A DNA stretch of 64,000 nucleotides from MPNO01 sp965200535 (GCA_965200535.1 CBDAUF010000002.1:620001-684000); one strand, 5' to 3'; shown: positions 8,238-15,459, numbered from the stretch's first letter. Notes: generated by a model from the letters alone, not told the origin. A program made the numbers and translations.

Positions 8238-8296
8238 ATCGGCCGGCTCCGCAACACCGTCGAGGCGGCATAGGGAAGGCGGATGAACGCCGGCCG
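8238..8296 (+). repeat. 59-bp direct repeat, copy 2
   Basis: Perfect second copy of 7258-7316. Here it is not part of an intact FAH gene: only the last codons, stop and downstream 23 nt are duplicated, and the preceding sequence diverges except for a short GAGATCG match. The copy leads directly into the upstream region of the DMT-family transporter, which was presumably the original neighbour of the FAH-family gene. Confidence 0.95.
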
Positions 8297-8372
8297 CCTC
8301 GCCTGCGCCGCCTAGAGTCAGGGGTCGGGTATTTCCTCTCCCGCCCCCGTCGGGGGCCGCCCGTCGGACGCC

Positions 8373-9212
8373 GTGCGCGGCGTCGCATGGATGGTGCTGG
8401 CCGCGTTCTTCTTCGCGATGATGATCGTCGCCGGCCGCCGGGTGAATCATCTGCCGTCGATCGAGATCGTCTTCTTCCAGACCGGCGGCGCCGTGGCCTG
8501 CATGCTGCCCTGGCTTTGCGCCAGGGGAGTCGGCGGGCTGCGCACCGCGAACTTTCCCATGCATCTCCTGCGGGCGCTTGCCGCCTTCGTCGGCATGTCG
8601 TGCCTGTTCTACGTCGCCCGGTTCACGCCGGCGGCCGATATCACGGCGCTCCTGTTCCTGTCGGTGCTGTGCACCGTCCTGCTCGCCGCGGTCTTTCTCC
8701 GCGAACCGGTCGGGCTGGGACGGGGGATCGCCATCGTGGTCGGTTTCGCCGGCGCGCTCATCGTCATCCGGCCGGGCTTCGAGGAGACCGGCTGGCCGGC
8801 GCTGATCATGCTCTTCGTGGCGCTCGCCTTCGGGGCGGTCAACACCACGACCCGGTTTCTCGCCGGGGCCGAGAGCGTGAGCGGCATCGTGTTCTACATG
8901 TACGGCCTGATGTGCCTCTACGCGCTTCCGGCAACCGTGCTGCTGTGGGAAACCCCGGCGTGGGCCGATGTTCCGTGGCTTGCCGCCACCGGGGTGTTCT
9001 CCGCAGTCGCCCAGCAGGGGATCACCCGCTCGCTGGCGTTGGCGCCCACGGCCATCGCGATGCCCGCCTACTATCTGCAGCTGCCGTTTGCCGCCGTCGT
9101 CGGTTACCTGTTGTTCGGCGAGGCGCCGGACGCCTGGATATGGGTCGGCGCCGCGGTCATCTGCGGCGCAACCTACTACGTGGTTCGCACCGAGCCTTCC
9201 CCGCGCCGGTGA
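8373..9212 (+). CDS. EamA/DMT superfamily transporter
   Basis: This 279-residue integral inner-membrane protein has about ten hydrophobic helices arranged as two EamA repeats (residues ~1-130 and ~140-275). Repeat hallmarks are the end-of-repeat segment LAAVFLREPVGLGRGIAIVVG and its second-half counterpart VVGYLLFGEAPDAWIWVGAA. Such proteins export or exchange metabolites such as amino acids or nucleosides; the substrate is unknown. The GTG at 8373 is the best start, because the frame has an upstream stop near 8316 and no ATG before the first helix. It lies just downstream of the second 59-bp repeat. Confidence 0.87.
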   Translation: MRGVAWMVLAAFFFAMMIVAGRRVNHLPSIEIVFFQTGGAVACMLPWLCARGVGGLRTANFPMHLLRALAAFVGMSCLFYVARFTPAADITALLFLSVLCTVLLAAVFLREPVGLGRGIAIVVGFAGALIVIRPGFEETGWPALIMLFVALAFGAVNTTTRFLAGAESVSGIVFYMYGLMCLYALPATVLLWETPAWADVPWLAATGVFSAVAQQGITRSLALAPTAIAMPAYYLQLPFAAVVGYLLFGEAPDAWIWVGAAVICGATYYVVRTEPSPRR

Positions 9213-9246
9213 GGACGCCCGCGCGGCCGGCCGCGGCGCCCGCCGT

Positions 9247-10434
9247 TTATCCCCGGAGCCGGGCCGAGGCCAGCGCGGCGCCCTCGGACAACGCCTTCAG
9301 CTTGGCCCACATGATGCTGCGGTGGACCCGCCCGGCCAGCGGGCTCTGGCAGAAGCCGCAGTCGGTGCCGGCCATCACGTTCTCCGGGCCGACCAGTTCC
9401 GCGTAGCGCATCAGGCGCTCGGCCACCAGTTCGGGGTGCTCGACCACGTTGGTCGAATGGGCGATGAGGCCCGGCATCAGGCGCGTGCCTTCCGGCGGCT
9501 TGACGGTCTTCCACACCTGCCATTCGTGCTCGTGGCGCGGGTTCGCGGCCTCGAAGGCGTAGGCCCCGGCGTTTACCGTGAGCACGATGTCGACGATGTC
9601 CTTCATCGGTACGTCGAACATATGCGGACCGTTCCAGCTTCCCCAGCAAATGTGGTAGCGCGTCCGCTCCGGCGGCAGTCCGCGCAGGGCATGGTTGAGC
9701 GCGGCGATGCGGAGCTCCGCCCACTCGCGGTATTCCGCCATGGTCATCGGCGGTACCAGACGTTCGTACATGTAGGGCAGGAAGGCGTCGTCGATCTGCA
9801 GGTAAAGCCCCGCGTCGACGATGGCGCGGTATTCCTCGTGCAGGGCATCGGCCAGGGCGAACAGCAGACGTTCCTCGTCGCCGTAGTGATCGTCGCGGGC
9901 GTTGGGGATCGCGCTCGCCGGCGCCACGACGGGCAGGAAACCCTCGACATCCCCGACCTTCGCGAGCGCGTTCTTCAGGTTGGCGATATCGCGCTGCAGT
10001 TCGGCCTCGCCCGCGTAGGAGATCGAACCCGTCACGACCGGCCGGATCGGCGCCGAGGCGGCCTTCATCACCCTCGCGTCGTATTCCGCATAGAACTCGG
10101 GAAATGCCTCGCGGTCGCGCCCGCCGACGGAATTGCTCATCGGGTCGGCCAGCTCGTCCGGGGTCATCGGCTGGCGTTCGACGCCGTCCAGCCGGTTCTG
10201 GATGTAGAACGCCCAGTTGATCGACTTGCCGTATTCGCCGTCGCTCACGATATCGATTCCCGCCTCCGCCTGAAGGCGCACGGCTTCCGCGACGGATTCG
10301 GCGAGGCAAGTGTCGTAGGCGCCGCGGTCGAAGGGTCCGTTGCGCTGCTCCCTTTCCAGGAACTCGATCAGTGCGGGCGGCCTGACCAGGCTGCCGATAT
10401 GGCTCACGGTGATGCGTCCGTCCTGTCCTGCCAT
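9247..10434 (-). CDS. MetE C-terminal-like (cobalamin-independent methionine synthase family) protein
   Basis: This 395-residue TIM-barrel protein resembles the C-terminal catalytic half of MetE. Zinc-ligand-like residues are present: the His-x-Cys pair in RYHICWGSWNGP and the late Cys in GTDCGFCQ. SHIGSLVRPP and DGEYGKSINWAFYIQ match the family. The MetE N-terminal domain is absent, as in stand-alone members that are often involved in methyl or thiol transfer from non-folate donors. Homocysteine methylation is therefore possible but not assured. The ATG at 10434 (MAGQDGRITV) is chosen over an upstream frame that runs through the divergent promoter region. Confidence 0.85.
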   Translation of the reverse strand: MAGQDGRITVSHIGSLVRPPALIEFLEREQRNGPFDRGAYDTCLAESVAEAVRLQAEAGIDIVSDGEYGKSINWAFYIQNRLDGVERQPMTPDELADPMSNSVGGRDREAFPEFYAEYDARVMKAASAPIRPVVTGSISYAGEAELQRDIANLKNALAKVGDVEGFLPVVAPASAIPNARDDHYGDEERLLFALADALHEEYRAIVDAGLYLQIDDAFLPYMYERLVPPMTMAEYREWAELRIAALNHALRGLPPERTRYHICWGSWNGPHMFDVPMKDIVDIVLTVNAGAYAFEAANPRHEHEWQVWKTVKPPEGTRLMPGLIAHSTNVVEHPELVAERLMRYAELVGPENVMAGTDCGFCQSPLAGRVHRSIMWAKLKALSEGAALASARLRG

Positions 10435-10570
10435 AGTCCTCTCCCTCCGGTTTGACGATGCGGCATCGGTCGCGTGCATCGAGTAAATCAGTTTGCCGCC
10501 CCCCTTTGGAAGGCATCGCATCGGGTCCGTGGTATTTTGCCGGGGACAGGTGTGCGCCCTGGAGGCGGAG

Positions 10571-10975
10571 ATGACCGAGGAGGAAGCCGCGGCCGTTCTT
10601 CAACGGCTGCCGGCGCTGGTCAACGGCGATGCGCCGCTGGTGCGGCGCGGCAGGTATCTTTCCGCCGCGTTTCTTGTCGGCGCGGGCGACCTGCCGGTGC
10701 TGGTCACGGTGCGCGAGGGTAAGATCGCCGATGTCGCGGTCGCGCCGCCGCCGATGCGTTCCTGGCGTTTCGCCGTGCGCGCGGGGGCAGACGCGTGGCG
10801 CCGGTTCTGGCAGGCCGTGCCCGAACCCGGATACCACGACCTGTTGGCGATGACCCGGTTCGGCACCGCCCGGATCGAGGGTGACCTCCACCCGCTGATG
10901 GCCAATCTTCGCTACGTCAAGGAAGTGCTGGAGGCGCCGCGGCGGGCCGGGCTGGGAGGGGCCGATGGCGGTTGA
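10571..10975 (+). CDS. SCP2-like sterol/lipid carrier domain protein (putative)
   Basis: This 134-residue cytoplasmic protein has a strand-rich middle and the segment ARIEGDLHPLMANLRYVKEV, which resembles the SCP-2/alkylsulfatase C-terminal lipid-binding fold. The tryptophan-containing DAWRRFWQAVPEPGYHDLLAM preceding it fits such domains. GGAGG at 10561-10565 positions the ATG at 10571. The gene overlaps the start of the following alpha/beta hydrolase by 11 nt, so the pair is almost certainly co-translated. It may present a hydrophobic substrate to the hydrolase; the family assignment is from pattern only. Confidence 0.6.
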   Translation: MTEEEAAAVLQRLPALVNGDAPLVRRGRYLSAAFLVGAGDLPVLVTVREGKIADVAVAPPPMRSWRFAVRAGADAWRRFWQAVPEPGYHDLLAMTRFGTARIEGDLHPLMANLRYVKEVLEAPRRAGLGGADGG

Positions 10976-11813
10976 TTTCGAACCCATCGTCGGGCGCTAC
11001 GCCACCGTCGAGCTCGAGGGCCGGCCGTGCCGCCTGTTCTTCGAAGAGGCGGGAGAGGGAATACCGCTCCTCTGCCTGCATACCGCGGGCGCCGACAGCC
11101 GCCAGTACAGGCATCTGATGCTCGATGATGCGGTCGCCCGCCACTACCGGGTGATCGCCTTCGACATGCCGCGGCACGGCAAGTCGTTTCCGCCGCCGGG
11201 ATACCAGGACGAGGACTACCGGCTGACCACCGAGTCCTATACCGGGGCGATCCTGGCGGTGGCCGATGCGCTGGAGCTCGACCGCCCGGTCCTGCTGGGC
11301 TGTTCGATCGGCGGACGCATCGTGCTCAACATCGCCGCCCGCCATGCCAAGCGCTTCCGCGCGTTGATCGGCGTCCAGGCAGCGGACCACCAGACCCCGT
11401 GGTACGACGCCTCGTGGCTCGACCGGCCGGATGTCCACGGCGGCGAGATCTGCGCGGCGATGATTTCCGGCCTCGTCGCGCCGCAGGCGCCGGCGGTCCA
11501 CCGCTGGGAAACCCTCTGGGCCTATCTCCAGAGCGGCCCCGGCGTCTTTCGCGGCGACCTGCATTTCTACCGGGAAGACTCGGACTACCGCGACCGCACC
11601 CACCTGATCGACACCGCGCGCTGCCCGCTCTACCTGCTGACCGGCGAGTACGACTATTCGTGCACGCCCGACGACACGATTCGCACCGCCGGTGCGATCC
11701 CCGGCGCCCGGGTCACCATCATGCCCGGCCTCGGCCATTTCCCGATGAGCGAGAACCCGGACCTGTTCCGCCGGCACATCCTGCCCGTGCTCGACGAGAT
11801 CCGCGGGGCGTGA
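10965..11813 (+). CDS. Alpha/beta hydrolase
   Basis: This 282-residue alpha/beta hydrolase has a full triad: nucleophile in LLGCSIGGR (Ser near residue 111), acid region LLTGEYDYSCTPDD and His in GLGHFPMSENPDLF. The oxyanion region is LLCLHTAGADSRQYRHLM. The lid region after the nucleophile includes HQTPWYDASWLDRPD. It resembles meta-cleavage product hydrolases and esterases, but the substrate is unknown. Its start overlaps the SCP2-like gene, and a strong inverted repeat at 11874-11909 probably ends the transcript. Confidence 0.9.
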   Translation: MAVDFEPIVGRYATVELEGRPCRLFFEEAGEGIPLLCLHTAGADSRQYRHLMLDDAVARHYRVIAFDMPRHGKSFPPPGYQDEDYRLTTESYTGAILAVADALELDRPVLLGCSIGGRIVLNIAARHAKRFRALIGVQAADHQTPWYDASWLDRPDVHGGEICAAMISGLVAPQAPAVHRWETLWAYLQSGPGVFRGDLHFYREDSDYRDRTHLIDTARCPLYLLTGEYDYSCTPDDTIRTAGAIPGARVTIMPGLGHFPMSENPDLFRRHILPVLDEIRGA

Positions 11814-11873
11814 GGATTCGGAGGGGCGCCGGCGGCTGCAGCGGCCGGCCGCGATGCACGGCGGCGCAGATGC

Positions 11874-11909
11874 GGGCCGGGCGGAGCAAGCTTCCCCGCC
11901 GCCCGGCCC
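11874..11909. terminator. Inverted repeat between convergent genes
   Basis: An 11-bp perfect stem, GGGCCGGGCGG (11874-11884) with CCGCCCGGCCC (11899-11909), encloses a 14-nt loop. It lies between the stops of the rightward hydrolase and the leftward peroxiredoxin-like gene. No clear T-run follows on either strand, so it is a likely transcript-end hairpin rather than a canonical intrinsic terminator. Confidence 0.45.
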
Positions 11910-11930
11910 GGCCCCGCGCTGCGCCGGGCG

Positions 11931-12401
11931 TTACTTGCGGGACTCGTAGAAGTTGATGAGCCTCGCCACGTCTGGCGCCTCGATGCGTCCGAGCGGCCCG
12001 TCGCTGTAGGAGGACACCACCACCCTGTTGTCCGCACCGAGCACGAATTCCGACGGCTGGATGATCGAGCGGCGGTCCTCCCACCACGAACCCAGCGCAT
12101 CGGCGGTCCCGCGCGTCACCCCGTAGCCCACGGGGAAGCCCAGTTCGGCGGCGACCTCTTCGGCCTTGTCGAGCGGATCGACACTGGCCGCGACGAGACC
12201 GACACCCATGCCTTCAAGCGTCTCTCTTTCCTTCTCGAAGCCGACCAACTGCCGGCGGCAGAACGGTCACCAGTGGCCCCGATAGAACAGGATGACCTTG
12301 TATTTCGTTTCCAGCCCGCCCGGCAGGTCGAGACTCTGCCCGCCGACAAGGTCGAGCCGGATGTCGGGAAAGGCATCGCCGATGCCCAGCTTGTTGGCCA
12401 T
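11931..12401 (-). CDS. Peroxiredoxin-like (AhpC/TSA) selenoprotein with in-frame UGA as Sec45
   Basis: The reading frame from ATG 12401 to TAA 11931 encodes 156 residues of a thioredoxin-fold redoxin, interrupted by a single TGA at 12267-12269. That codon sits in FYRGHW-TGA-PFCRRQL, exactly where relatives have the N-terminal Cys of a CxxC motif, so the protein would carry U45xxC48. The frame is otherwise intact on both sides: MANKLGIGDAFPDI at the N-terminus and RRSIIQPSEFVLG then ARLINFYESRK at the C-terminus. GAGGGAAC precedes the ATG. A hairpin begins at the UGA (separate entry). Automatic calling would start at the TTG at 12248 and lose the active site. Expected role: thiol- or selenol-dependent peroxide or disulfide reduction in the cytoplasm. 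Alternatives are a nonsense mutation or sequencing error; Prx-like selenoproteins are known in marine bacteria. Confidence 0.8.
12242..12269 (-). promoter_or_regulatory. Candidate bacterial SECIS hairpin at the UGA codon
   Basis: Starting with the UGA, the mRNA can fold as lower stem UGACC (12269-12265) with GGUCG (12246-12242), a GUU/UU internal loop, upper stem CUGCC (12261-12257) with GGCAG (12253-12249), and a GCC loop whose first base is G. An alternative is GCCG with CGGC around a 9-nt loop. The loop is closer to the UGA than in the E. coli fdhF element, so SelB recognition is an inference. Confidence 0.45.
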
Positions 12402-12417
12402 GTTCCCTCGCTTTCTT

Positions 12418-12454
12418 CCGGGGCGCGGCGGGATGCCCGCGCCGCCGGGTTTTT
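12418..12454 (+). terminator. Rightward hairpin with T5 tract ahead of the peroxiredoxin-like gene
   Basis: On the + strand CCGG plus GGCGCGG (12418-12428) can pair with CCGCGCC, a bulged G, and CCGG (12437-12448), followed by G and five T residues. It faces right, although the flanking genes are leftward, so it would stop antisense transcription coming from the hydrolase side. On the - strand it lies in the 5' untranslated region of the peroxiredoxin-like gene. Confidence 0.4.
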
Positions 12455-12500
12455 GGCAGAACCGCGCGCCGGTGGCAATGCGGCGCCGGCGCGCCGCGCC

Positions 12501-13235
12501 CTACATCGTCTGGCCCATCGGGTTGACGACGACCAGTTCGGGGCAGGCGTTGGGCGCCGTTCCCGCCGCCGCGACCACTGCTCCGGCGATGTCGATGGGA
12601 CGGAGGGGGGCGTGGTCGCGCGTCGCATAGGCCGCCAGCACCTCCGGGTGGTCGACATCGCGCAGCAGGTCGGTGTCGACCAGGCCGGGAGCGATCTCCG
12701 TGACCTTGATCCCGTGCGGGGCGAGTTCCAGACGCAGCCCCCGGCTGATGCCGCGAAGGGCGTGCTTGGTCGCGGCGTAGAACAGGGTGTATCGGTAGAC
12801 GCGGTCGGCGAGTACCGAGGACATGTTGATGATCTGGCCGGTTCCGCGCCGGGCCATGCCGCGGGCGACCAGCCGCGTCAGCACCAATACCGAATGGACG
12901 TTGATCCGCCACGATCTTTCCCAGTCCGCGGGGTCGCTCTCGAGGAACGGGGTGTGGCGCACCCATCCGACGCAGTTGACCAGGATGTCCACCGGCGCCG
13001 CGGCCTCGGCGAGATGCGCTGCGAACGATTCGTCGGTGAGGTCGCCCGGGATTGCGAGGATCGGCTCGTGCGCGCCGCCGCAGCGTTCGGCAAGCGCGGC
13101 GAGCAGTTCCTCGCTGCGTCCCGTCGCGACCACCGTCTCTCCGTTCGCCGCGAAAGCCTCGACGATCGCACCGCCGATTCCGCCGCTTGCGCCCGTGACC
13201 AGGACGCGCTTTCTCGATTCGATCGGATCCTGCAT
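12501..13235 (-). CDS. Short-chain dehydrogenase/reductase (SDR)
   Basis: This 244-residue classical SDR has the cofactor motif VTGASGGIGG (residues ~12-21), NCVG in place of NNAG, an active-site Ser in INMSSVLAD, and the catalytic YAATK pair (Tyr and Lys four apart). The following segment GLRLELAPHGIKVTEIAPGLVDT is typical of the family. ATG 13235 gives a standard N-terminus (MQDPIESRKRVLVTG). The protein is probably a cytoplasmic NAD(P)-dependent oxidoreductase on a hydroxy or keto substrate. It lies 99 bp upstream of the peroxiredoxin-like gene on the same strand, and they may be co-transcribed. Confidence 0.9.
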   Translation of the reverse strand: MQDPIESRKRVLVTGASGGIGGAIVEAFAANGETVVATGRSEELLAALAERCGGAHEPILAIPGDLTDESFAAHLAEAAAPVDILVNCVGWVRHTPFLESDPADWERSWRINVHSVLVLTRLVARGMARRGTGQIINMSSVLADRVYRYTLFYAATKHALRGISRGLRLELAPHGIKVTEIAPGLVDTDLLRDVDHPEVLAAYATRDHAPLRPIDIAGAVVAAAGTAPNACPELVVVNPMGQTM

Positions 13236-13376
13236 TCGCTGCCGCCTCGTTGAATGCCGTGCGGCATCGCCGCCGGGGAGAATCATAGCGGGTTCGGGCG
13301 CCGGAGCCAGGCGCGGCCGGGATTTGTTATCGACACAAGATGTCGTAGGGAGATGCAGTCAGCGACCCACATTTTG

Positions 13377-13481
13377 TTGACATGCGGCCGGGCCGCTGTC
13401 ATACATCGCGCGCCAAGTGCAAGGACGCGGGTCCAATAGTCCTGATGGGGAGGCCCGGCGCGGAAACGCGACGGGCCTTTT
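13377..13481 (+). ncRNA. Candidate small RNA (promoter-like box to terminator)
   Basis: A TTGACA box at 13377-13382 has a weak -10 candidate (CATACA or ATACAT, 13400-13406) at 17-18 nt. About 45-70 nt farther lies a strong intrinsic terminator. No ORF of note is enclosed. If real, this is a small RNA of roughly 70 nt; no known family was recognised. Confidence 0.3.
13452..13481 (+). terminator. Intrinsic terminator with GNRA tetraloop
   Basis: GGCCCG (13452-13457) pairs with CGGGCC (13472-13477), inside it CGCG (13459-13462) pairs with CGCG (13467-13470) around a GAAA loop, and TTTT follows at 13478-13481. This is a textbook rightward terminator, although no rightward protein gene precedes it. 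Confidence 0.7.
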
Positions 13482-13863
13482 CCGTGCCCGGAGAGAGCGA
13501 TGAAAGCGGTCCGGATGCGGTTGTCGGGGACTGCGGGCAGCCAAAAAAAGTGGAGACGCCAAGTGCCTGGACGCGGGGTCCTGCAACGCGCTCCGGAGAG
13601 CGCTCCTGACGCCTCCCGATCCCGTCCGGCCCCCGGCTTCCCGGCCCCGCGTTCCGCGGACCCGGAGATCCGCTTTCCGCTCGACCCTTCCGGGACCCTG
13701 TGGCTCCGGGCCGGAGACCCGTTTCCACCCCGCTACTCTAGCTGCCACCCCGGCCGGGGCGAAAGAAAATAACGGTCCATGGAGACAATATTTTGTGGAT
13801 AAAAAGGAAAAATCGGAGATCAATTTGAATAACTCTGTGGAAAATCGGTGGAAAAGAAGAATC

Positions 13864-15459
13864 TCACGCACCGTCCCGACTCTGGTGGCGTCCGGCAAGC
13901 TTCTCGCCGGTCTCGAAATAGCGCCCGGTTACCGCGAGTTCCGCCTCCTCCCGGTTTTCTTCCGTCCACGCGGTCAGGGGGTAGCCGTGCCAGGGCGCCT
14001 TCAGGTCGAGCGGCGGCAGGTCGAGCGACTGCCAGCGTTCCCGCGCCGCTTCCATGAAATCGCGGCGGGGCAGCGACACCGGAAGGTAGGGGTGCTCCCT
14101 GCAGGCGTTGATCAGGATCGAGGATGCGCCCGCACCGTCCGGGTAGGCGAACTGGCGCGCATCCTCCGACGGGGTAATCGACGGGTCGAGGCGGGGCACC
14201 TTGCCGCGGATCACCTCGGTATCGCGGTGCGGCTGCATGCTGTAGGAGAGCGCCCACAGCACCGAATCCATCGACTCCGGATCGATGTCGGAATCGACGG
14301 CGATGAAGATCTTGCCGAGCGAGGGGTCGAAGGCGGCGGCCGCACGCAGCGCCTGCCACGGCTGTCCGAGTTCGGGCCGGTCGAGCTGAATGACAAACAA
14401 CATGTTACAGCTCGCCATCTCGTGGCAGGCGACCCTGGTCACCGACGGGATGTTGCACGCCCTCTTGAGATGGTTGAAAAAGATCGCATCGAACGCCGCT
14501 TTGCGGACGACCGTGCTCTCGCTCGGCGGGAACTCGCTGATGATGCCTTGGTAGACGGGGCAGGCGCGGTGCGTGATCGCCCCGACCTCGAACACCTTTT
14601 CCATCTTGCGCGGGCCGAGATAGCCCGACGCCTCGCCGAACGGCGCCTCGGGTTCCAGAAAATCGGTGCGGATGCGCCCTTCGAGGACGATCTCCGCCGT
14701 CGCCGGCACGCGGCAATCGACGGTTTCGGCCTCCACCACCTCGATGGGCGCCCCGTTGAGGGCGCCGGCGATACCGTATTCGTCCACCCCGTAGGGGACC
14801 TTGCTCGCTGCTGCCAGCAGGAGCGCCGGCGGCCCGCCGATGAACACCGCCACGTCCAGATGGCGCCCGAGGCGCCGGGCCTTCTCCCACTGGATCGCGA
14901 GGTGCTGGGTGGAAACGTCCGTGGCGCAGCCGACCCGGTCCGGCGCCTTGATCATTCCACGGTAGATCCCGAGGTTGCAGGCTCCGGTCTCCGGGTCTCG
15001 CGTCACCCACACGCCGGCGGTGATGAACGGCGCCGGATCGAAGCCGGGCGTCGAAATCAGATGGGGAAACAGGTCGACACCGGTTCCCGGCCCGGGCGCC
15101 CTGACGACGGTTTCCTTGACCGGAGCGGCGCCCGCAGCGGCGACCGGGGGAAGGTGGTTGCCCTCCACCGCGGCCCATCGGGCGGCGATCCCGTCCGCGT
15201 CCGTGCCGAGGGCGGCGCCGTAGATCGCGCGCGAACTGCCCAGCGATCCCAGCACCACCGGACCCGGATAGGTGCGGCCTCGCGGGTCGGTCACGCTGCG
15301 GAACCGGAATGCCTTGCGGTCGGCTTCGGGCAGGCCGCGGAACTGGAGCCGCACCAGCGGTACGAGTTCGGTGTCCTTGCACACGGGTTCGTCGATCGTG
15401 TGCAGCAGACCGCGCTGGTCCAGCGCATCGATATAGTCGCGAAGATCGGTGTACGGCAT
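13864..15459 (-). CDS. UbiD family decarboxylase
   Basis: This 531-residue protein belongs to the UbiD family of prenylated-FMN-dependent reversible decarboxylases acting on aromatic or alpha,beta-unsaturated acids. Family segments seen are VKETVVRAPGPGTGVDLFPH, TRDPETGACNLGIYRG, the conserved LEPEAPFGEASGYLGPRKME region with acidic residues, and DPESMDSVLWALSYSMQPHRD. ATG 15459 (MPYTDLRDYIDAL) is the natural start; the frame continues upstream into noncoding DNA. No ubiX (prFMN synthase) is adjacent and must be elsewhere. The downstream end abuts the AT-rich DnaA-box-like stretch. The surrounding hydrolase and oxidoreductase genes suggest a degradative role rather than ubiquinone synthesis. 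Confidence 0.88.
   Translation of the reverse strand: MPYTDLRDYIDALDQRGLLHTIDEPVCKDTELVPLVRLQFRGLPEADRKAFRFRSVTDPRGRTYPGPVVLGSLGSSRAIYGAALGTDADGIAARWAAVEGNHLPPVAAAGAAPVKETVVRAPGPGTGVDLFPHLISTPGFDPAPFITAGVWVTRDPETGACNLGIYRGMIKAPDRVGCATDVSTQHLAIQWEKARRLGRHLDVAVFIGGPPALLLAAASKVPYGVDEYGIAGALNGAPIEVVEAETVDCRVPATAEIVLEGRIRTDFLEPEAPFGEASGYLGPRKMEKVFEVGAITHRACPVYQGIISEFPPSESTVVRKAAFDAIFFNHLKRACNIPSVTRVACHEMASCNMLFVIQLDRPELGQPWQALRAAAAFDPSLGKIFIAVDSDIDPESMDSVLWALSYSMQPHRDTEVIRGKVPRLDPSITPSEDARQFAYPDGAGASSILINACREHPYLPVSLPRRDFMEAARERWQSLDLPPLDLKAPWHGYPLTAWTEENREEAELAVTGRYFETGEKLAGRHQSRDGA

Larger units (their letters stand above)
13236..13863. other. 628-bp noncoding region with DnaA-box-like sites and a small-RNA candidate
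   Basis: No convincing protein gene lies here. Features seen are a TTATCGACA at 13327-13335 (one mismatch to the DnaA box); a TTGACA at 13377-13382; the intrinsic terminator at 13452-13481; a near-repeat (13411-13434 and 13557-13581, both CGCCAAGTGC then GGACGCGG); a short frame from 13500 beginning MKAVRMRLSG behind GGAGAG, possibly a degraded oxidoreductase start; and an AT-rich tail at 13770-13860 with TGTGGATAA (13794-13802), TGTGGAAAA (13836-13844) and GGTGGAAAA (13847-13855). The tail lies just beyond the stop of the UbiD gene. Confidence 0.5.

Noticed and set aside
7258..8296. Integron cassette with a 59-base element
   Set aside because: The repeats are direct copies of a gene's 3' end, lack the paired inverted core sites of attC, and no integrase is present.
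11931..12248. A complete 105-residue protein starting at TTG 12248
   Set aside because: It would begin inside a redoxin domain just after its active site; the upstream 45 codons continue the same domain with a good ribosome-binding site.
13300..13863. Chromosomal origin of replication
   Set aside because: Few exact DnaA boxes and no oriC-type neighbours (hemE, parAB, gidAB, dnaA); kept only as a low-rank finding.
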